Shown one piece after another: positions 5,332 through 11,019 of a DNA stretch of 11,019 nt (positions are counted from its first letter, which is position 1; every line of letters starts with the position of its first letter). Under the pieces are notes generated by a model. That model was not told the DNA's origin. It did no database searches and saw nothing but the letters and a program-made list of their open reading frames with translations. The translations under genes were made by a program, and so were the position numbers. The stretch comes from Verrucomicrobiota bacterium (lineage in GTDB: Bacteria; Verrucomicrobiota; Lentisphaeria; Oligosphaerales; JAFGRS01): contig JAGVUW010000780.1 of assembly GCA_019136035.1 (NCBI GenBank), positions 1-11,019 of the forward strand. The letters are read 5' to 3'.

Positions 5332-6447
5332 ATGGCCGATGAGGTGCGACAGCTCGCAGTCATCGATGTCGGGACCACGTCCATCCGCCTGGCCGTCGCC
5401 CAGGTCGGCGCCGATGGCGTGCCGCGCCTCTTCGCACAGGCCCGCCAGAACGTCGCCCTCGGCGACGACGTGTTCACCACCGGACGGATCTCACCGCAGA
5501 CCACCGAGAACAGCATCGGCGTCCTCCGGCTCTTCCTGCGCCACCTGGCCGAGTATGGCATCCCCGCCGACGCGGCGCACCTGCGCGTCGTGGCGACCAG
5601 CGCCGTGCGTGAGGCGCAGAACCGCGAGACCTTCATCGATCGGATCTTCGCGGCGACCGGTCTCGAGCTCGTCATGATCGAGGAGGCCGAGCTGAGCCGC
5701 TACATCTACCTCGGCGTGCAGTCGTTCCGCGCCGATCCGGCGCTGTCGCAGTCCCCGGATACCCTCGTGGTCGAGGTCGGCGGTGGTGCCACCGACGTCC
5801 TGGCCCTGCATCTGGGCAAGGTCGTCTTCACGCAGGAGCACAGCCTCGGGTCCCTGCGGCTGTGGCAGTTGCGCGATGCGGCCGGCCTGTCGACGCGGGG
5901 TCGTCGCGAGGTCATGGAAGCGCACATCCTGCGCTTCACCGAGCTGCTGGTGTCCAGCTATCCCGAGGCCGCTCGCCGCGGCGTGCAGGTCCTGGCCCTG
6001 GGCGGCGACGCGCGCTTCGCGGCCACGCGTCTGTGTCCGGGCTGGGAGGCGGGCCGGCTGGTGGCCCTTCCGGTCGCCGACGGGCTGGGAGGCGGGCCGG
6101 CTGGTGGCCCTTCCGGTCGCCGACCTGGCCCGGCTGGCCGAGGAGGTCCTGCAGGAGTCCACCGACGACCTGGTGCGGCGCTACGGCATGACCTACCCGG
6201 AGGCCGAGACCCTGGGCGCGGCCCTGCTGACCTACGTGCGTCTGGCCCAGGCCTTCGGCCGCGAGCAGCTCTGCGTGACCACGGTCAGCATGCGCGATGG
6301 CGTCCTGGTGGATATGTCCAGCGCGTCGGTCGGCGACGGTGTCTTCGCCGAACAGATCGTCAATGCCGCCCTGGTCCTGGCCGAGAAGTACGGCGTCGAT
6401 ATGCCGCACGTGCAGCACGTCACCGAGATCAGCCTGGCGCTCTTTGA
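5332..6447 (+). CDS. Ppx N-terminal half as encoded, with aberrant tail
   Basis: As the sequence stands, translation from ATG 5332 gives 371 residues. The first 250 are authentic Ppx/GppA (the two actin-like ATPase-fold lobes with both phosphate loops). The remaining 121, after 6081, are out-of-frame Gly/Pro/Arg-rich sequence ending at the stop at 6445-6447. The normal C-terminal HD-like domain is lost. Whether this product folds is unknown. Confidence 0.6.
   Translation: MADEVRQLAVIDVGTTSIRLAVAQVGADGVPRLFAQARQNVALGDDVFTTGRISPQTTENSIGVLRLFLRHLAEYGIPADAAHLRVVATSAVREAQNRETFIDRIFAATGLELVMIEEAELSRYIYLGVQSFRADPALSQSPDTLVVEVGGGATDVLALHLGKVVFTQEHSLGSLRLWQLRDAAGLSTRGRREVMEAHILRFTELLVSSYPEAARRGVQVLALGGDARFAATRLCPGWEAGRLVALPVADGLGGGPAGGPSGRRPGPAGRGGPAGVHRRPGAALRHDLPGGRDPGRGPADLRASGPGLRPRAALRDHGQHARWRPGGYVQRVGRRRCLRRTDRQCRPGPGREVRRRYAARAARHRDQPGAL
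6039..6124 (+). repeat. Exact 43-bp tandem duplication inside ppx
   Basis: Copy A (6039-6081) and copy B (6082-6124) are identical over 43 bp and directly adjacent. Both start GGGCTGGGAGGCGGGCC and end CCTTCCGGTCGCCGAC. Translated in their respective frames both give GWEAGRLVALPVAD. The duplication shifts the downstream frame by one base and splits the gene. Loss of one copy by slippage or recombination would restore it precisely. Confidence 0.97.
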
Positions 6448-6931
6448 CGCCCTGCTGGCCGAGCACCGCCTGACGCCGCGGGACCGCCTTATCCTGAAGG
6501 TGGCCGGGCTGCTCCACGAGCTGGGCATGTTCGTGAATACGCGCAGCCACCACAAGCACAGCATGTACCTCATTCTGAACAGCGACATCTTCGGCCTGGG
6601 CACCTGGGACCGCGAGCTGGCGGCTCTGGTGGCGCGCTACCATCGCCGCTCGCACCCGCTGATCACGCACGAGGTCTACAACACCCTGAGCCGCGAGCGC
6701 CGCCTGACCGTCGGCAAGCTCTCGGCCATCCTGCGGGTGGCCGACGCCCTGGACCGCAGCCACTCGCATCAGGTGCGGATCAAGAGCGTCGAGATTCGCG
6801 ACGGCGAGCTGCGGCTGATGGTCACCGGCCTGGCCGACCCGGCGCTGGAGCGCCTGGCCCTGCACCAGAAGGCCGGCCTGTTCACCGAAGTCTACGGCCT
6901 GAACGTGGTGCTCTGCCCGCTGCCGGGCTGA
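6188..6931 (+). CDS. Ppx C-terminal half in the shifted frame
   Basis: This is the continuation of the exopolyphosphatase after the duplication, including the HD-like domain (LLHELG, HHKHS, ARYHRRSHP) and ending at the TGA at 6929-6931. The frame is open from 5783, but Ppx-like residues begin only inside the duplicated segment. ATG 6188 is the first in-frame methionine after it and has no good ribosome binding site. Separate translation is therefore doubtful. It is listed because it is the conserved remainder of the gene. Confidence 0.45.
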   Translation: MTYPEAETLGAALLTYVRLAQAFGREQLCVTTVSMRDGVLVDMSSASVGDGVFAEQIVNAALVLAEKYGVDMPHVQHVTEISLALFDALLAEHRLTPRDRLILKVAGLLHELGMFVNTRSHHKHSMYLILNSDIFGLGTWDRELAALVARYHRRSHPLITHEVYNTLSRERRLTVGKLSAILRVADALDRSHSHQVRIKSVEIRDGELRLMVTGLADPALERLALHQKAGLFTEVYGLNVVLCPLPG

Positions 6932-6945
6932 AGAGGAGTCTGGCG

Positions 6946-9063
<2,118 letters not shown>

Positions 9064-9142
9064 CCGAGGCTGCCGACACCGGCCCTCGACCGCCTCGTGA
9101 CGGCAGCGCCGAGCGGCGGGAGATCCACGGCCCTGCCGCCGG

Positions 9143-10057
9143 TCATGCCGGAGGCTCTGCGTCGGCCGTGCCGGCGCGGGCGCTCTGGCGGCGCCACCAG
9201 CGCGACAGCGCCGAGGACCCCGAGAAGCCCATGCGGGCGGCGATCTCCTTGTGCCGCAGGCCTTCGCCGCGCCAGCCCGCGATGGCCTCCAGGCGACAGC
9301 GGTCGGCGTACTGCCGGACGGTCATACCCGTCTCCTGGGTGAAGAGCCTCAGGAAGTGGTACTTGCTGTAGCCGGCGGCGCGGGCCAGGGCGTCCAGGGG
9401 CACGGCCTGGCCTTCGGCCTGGCGGATCAGCCGGCAGGCCGTCTGCACCGCCAGCCGGCGCGCTTCGGCCGGTCCGCGCCGTGGCGCCGATCCGGCCTGC
9501 AGATGCCGCGCCAGGTCGGCCAGCATGAGCCGCAGGGCCGCCAGCACGAGGGCGCGATGGACTGCCATGGGGAAGGCGGTGTCGGTCAGCGCCAGGCTCC
9601 AGAGGCGGTCCAGATCCGGCCCGCCCGGTGCCTCGCTCGGATCGGCGTGGAGCCGGGCCAGACCCAGAACACGGCCGCCCTGCACGGCAATCAGATTCCC
9701 GGCAGCATGGCCGGGGGCGAGCGACAGCCAGACGTGCAGCAGGCCGTCCGCCCACGGCGGGTAGCCCAGATCATGGCCCTCGCCGGCCTCGAGCAGGAAG
9801 GCCGTCCCCGGCGAACACTCCCAGAGGCCGCCACGCCAGCCGAAGGCCGCGTTGCCCTGCAAGGCCAGAAGCGCCTCGCGGTACGGCAGGCGGTGCGTGT
9901 GCGCTGCTGACCAGGCTCCATGGGCCGGCGCCTGCGCCGGCACGGGCTCATCGCCCAGGGCCGTCGCCACCAGCCGGCATGGCCCCTCGGCCGCCAGCCA
10001 TGCGAGCAGACAGCGGGCTGCGTCACGGCGCTGCGAATCGAGGTCATTGAGCAACAT
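9143..10057 (-). CDS. AraC-family transcriptional regulator
   Basis: This 304-residue regulator has an N-terminal cupin-like sensing domain (roughly residues 45-130, with PYREALLALQG and SPGTAFLLEAGEGHDL), as in sugar-responsive AraC proteins. It also has a C-terminal double helix-turn-helix (about 205-296). The first recognition segment is LDALARAAGYSKYHFLRLFTQETG and the second KEIAARMGFSGSSALSRWWRR. The second helix is atypical: the usual FSRxFKR is LSRWWRR, and the family's closing GxSPxxYR is absent, the protein ending RAGTADAEPPA. The cupin part is proposed from pattern only. ATG 10057 has no clear ribosome binding site, so the start is less certain than the rest. The gene converges on ppk1, 79 bp apart, and diverges from an aminotransferase gene 354 bp away. 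That aminotransferase gene is a plausible target, but no operator is proven. Confidence 0.88.
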   Translation of the reverse strand: MLLNDLDSQRRDAARCLLAWLAAEGPCRLVATALGDEPVPAQAPAHGAWSAAHTHRLPYREALLALQGNAAFGWRGGLWECSPGTAFLLEAGEGHDLGYPPWADGLLHVWLSLAPGHAAGNLIAVQGGRVLGLARLHADPSEAPGGPDLDRLWSLALTDTAFPMAVHRALVLAALRLMLADLARHLQAGSAPRRGPAEARRLAVQTACRLIRQAEGQAVPLDALARAAGYSKYHFLRLFTQETGMTVRQYADRCRLEAIAGWRGEGLRHKEIAARMGFSGSSALSRWWRRQSARAGTADAEPPA

Positions 10058-10233
10058 CGGTCAACACTTCGCAATCCCGGTCCGTTGCCCGCAAGGGCCA
10101 TTCGGGGCTACACTGGAAGCATCAACGCACCACGCGAGGACTGTGACAGCCTGGCGACGTGGATGCGTCTGCCGCAACGTAGGTCAGCATAGATTCGGAG
10201 TCAATACAGGCCGGCGCGAGGCCGGGGCTGTCT

Positions 10234-10346
10234 GAAAGTCCGGTTCTGGCACCCCTCCAGGGTGCATGGCGTGCAATCGGCGTTTCCGGGGGTCGGGCTG
10301 CGCGCGACCCCCGGCTACGATCTGGCACCCCTCCAGGGTGACCGAG
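10234..10346 (+). repeat. Dispersed hairpin repeat (PLQG type), copy 2
   Basis: This is an inverted copy of the element at 1256-1368, 113 bp long with about 7 mismatches and no gaps. The two 19-nt units CTGGCACCCCTCCAGGGTG are identical to each other here (10246-10264 and 10322-10340), again offset by 76 bp. The central hairpin is CCGGGGGTCG (10286-10295) with CGACCCCCGG (10305-10314) around a 9-nt loop whose sequence differs from copy 1. Similarity continues weakly outward from about 10225 and past 10346. It lies between the divergent regulator and aminotransferase genes, so it is not simply a gene-end terminator. There is no open frame of its own, no transposase and no clear target-site duplication. 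Confidence 0.87.
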
Positions 10347-10397
10347 TGAGCGCCGCCACGAGAGGCCGGGAGCGGTGTTCGGCGGGTCCGATGTCAC

Positions 10398-10402
10398 GGA
10401 GG
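10398..10402 (+). promoter_or_regulatory. Ribosome binding site deciding the aminotransferase start
   Basis: GGAGG lies 9 nt before ATG 10412. In-frame ATGs at 10391 (which precedes this site) and 10424 (21 nt away) are less likely starts. Confidence 0.65.
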
Positions 10403-10411
10403 ATTCTGACG

Positions 10412-11019
10412 ATGGCGTCCACGATGTCCACACCGGTGTTGCTGGGCGGTCTGCCGAGCGTGACGCTGCCGCGTCCGGGCTGGCCGGTGGTCGACGCGGC
10501 CGATGTCGAGGCCGTGGCGGCCGTGGTGCGCAGCGGCGTCTGGAGCTGGGTTGGGCCCCAGGAGCGCGCCTTCTGCGAGGAATACGCGCGCTTCCTCGGG
10601 TGCCGGTACTGCCTGTGCCTGGCCAATGGCACTGTCACCCTGCAGTGCGCCCTTCAGGCGGTGGGCGTCGAGCCCGGTGACGAGGTGATCGTGCCCGGGC
10701 TGACCTGGGTGGCGACGGCGCAGGCGGCCTTGGACATCGGCGCCGAGGTGGTCTTCGCCGACGTCAACCCCCGCACCATGGGGCTCGACCCGGCCAGCCT
10801 CGAGGCCGCCATCACGCCCCGGACGCGCGCCGTCGTGCCGGTCCACCTCTATGGCTGCATGGCCGACATGGACGCCATCCTGGAGATCGCCCGACGCCAT
10901 GGCCTGCGCGTCGTCGAGGACGTCGCCCACCAGCACGGCAGCCGCTGGCGCGGCCAGGCCGCCGGGACCCTCGGCGATGCCGGCAGCTTCAGCTTCCAGC
11001 AGAGCAAGGTCCTGACCAG
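10412..11019 (+). CDS. DegT/DnrJ/EryC1 PLP-dependent sugar aminotransferase, N-terminal part
   Basis: This is the first 202 codons of an aminotransferase cut by the right edge (the family is about 370-430 residues). These enzymes transfer an amino group from glutamate or glutamine to a keto-sugar or keto-cyclitol in making amino sugars, cyclitols or antibiotics. The opening LPRPGWPVVDAADVEAV is followed by GVWSWVGPQE, NGTVTLQCAL, the GDEVIVPGLTWVAT loop and VPVHLYG. Asp170 in VVEDVAHQHGS should bind the pyridine nitrogen of PLP. SFSFQQSKVLT places the Schiff-base lysine at 199. The 29-residue Asp-Lys spacing is normal for the family. SFSFQQSK-type motifs recall the AHBA synthase and inosamine aminotransferase branch (a QQ before the lysine), but the substrate cannot be assigned. 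It may start a downstream sugar-modification cluster outside the window, with the divergent AraC gene as possible regulator. Confidence 0.93.
   Translation, partial: MASTMSTPVLLGGLPSVTLPRPGWPVVDAADVEAVAAVVRSGVWSWVGPQERAFCEEYARFLGCRYCLCLANGTVTLQCALQAVGVEPGDEVIVPGLTWVATAQAALDIGAEVVFADVNPRTMGLDPASLEAAITPRTRAVVPVHLYGCMADMDAILEIARRHGLRVVEDVAHQHGSRWRGQAAGTLGDAGSFSFQQSKVLT

Larger units (their letters stand above)
5332..6931 (+). pseudogene. ppx: Exopolyphosphatase (Ppx/GppA family), frameshifted by a 43-bp tandem duplication
   Basis: Ppx/GppA enzymes release phosphate from the ends of polyphosphate or hydrolyse pppGpp. The N-terminal half has the ASKHA phosphate loops IDVGTTSIRL (11-20) and VEVGGGATD (147-155), plus the ATSAVREAQN and IEEAE motifs of the family. 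The second half, in another frame, carries the HD-like C-terminal domain with LLHELG, HHKHS and ARYHRRSHP, close to the classic Ppx sequence. The frame changes because 43 bp at 6039-6081 are repeated exactly at 6082-6124, and 43 is not a multiple of three. With one copy removed the frame runs unbroken for 518 residues, the normal length for the family, and reads ALPVAD straight into LARLAEEV. ATG 5332 follows a GAGGGGGG purine tract. As read, no full-length protein is made without frameshifting, so the gene is inactive, phase-variable or mis-assembled. Codon use and conservation on both sides look intact, which argues for a recent event. Confidence 0.88.
10058..10411. other. Divergent intergenic region between AraC regulator and aminotransferase
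   Basis: This 354-bp region has no gene that I can support. From 10058 to 10224 the sequence is less GC-rich than its surroundings. It holds two weak promoter-like matches. On the plus strand, TTGCCC (10085-10090) and TACACT (10109-10114) are 18 bp apart. On the minus strand, TTGACT (complement of 10199-10204) and TACGTT (complement of 10176-10181) are 17 bp apart, about 120 bp ahead of the regulator start. Repeat copy 2 fills 10234-10346, between these and the aminotransferase. The last 65 bp hold the aminotransferase ribosome binding site. Confidence 0.55.

Noticed and set aside
4203..5675. 490-codon minus-strand open frame opposite the ROK kinase and ppx start
   Set aside because: It crosses two well-supported genes in antisense, has no recognisable domain and has shadow-type composition.
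9065..9106. Bidirectional terminator between ppk1 and the AraC gene
   Set aside because: CGAGGC/GCCTCG and CTGCCG/CGGCAG arms can pair, but the loops are long, the two pairings compete, and no T-tract follows on either strand.

Overview
The window is GC-rich bacterial chromosomal DNA (I see no rRNA, tRNA, CRISPR array or transposase). The source is probably a member of the Planctomycetes-Verrucomicrobia-Chlamydiae (PVC) superphylum, in the Planctomycetota, Lentisphaerota or Kiritimatiellota range. Three things suggest this. The left edge holds the start of a small protein beginning MSIHPSLK, which resembles the small basic PVC signature protein. The window has a DUF4838 glycan-active secreted protein next to a PIG-L/LmbE deacetylase. 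It also has dispersed palindromic repeats that read 'LAPLQGA' in one frame, which I recall from such genomes. The phylum is an inference.

Layout, left to right. Minus strand, 1-3725: a secreted DUF4838 protein with a C-terminal carbohydrate-binding-like domain (1452-3725), then a LmbE-like deacetylase (243-1091), then the first 14 codons of the small basic protein (1-43). The 360-bp gap between the first two holds a 113-bp hairpin repeat, so they need not form one transcript. A 588-bp divergent intergenic region (3726-4313) carries two different 9-bp minisatellite arrays.

Plus strand, 4314-9063: a tight three-gene block of a ROK sugar kinase, an exopolyphosphatase (ppx, Ppx/GppA family) and polyphosphate kinase 1 (ppk1). 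Gaps are 31 and 14 bp, so this is probably one operon for making and breaking polyphosphate, with a sugar kinase attached. The ppx gene is interrupted by an exact 43-bp tandem duplication (6039-6081 and 6082-6124) that shifts the reading frame. Deleting one copy would restore a 518-residue protein. This is the most notable observation in the window: a decayed gene, a reversible slippage switch or an assembly artefact.

Right end: a convergent AraC-type regulator (9143-10057, minus) and, divergent from it, the first 202 codons of a DegT/DnrJ/EryC1 PLP-dependent aminotransferase (10412 to the window edge). A second copy of the 113-bp repeat (10234-10346) lies between them, inverted relative to the first. 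The two are 106/113 identical by eye. A degenerate half-copy seems to sit downstream of the deacetylase (157-187).

I see no clear new multi-gene system. The best leads are the 43-bp frame-shifting duplication in ppx, the conserved hairpin repeat family, the minisatellite arrays in the divergent promoter, and the link between a ROK kinase and polyphosphate genes.
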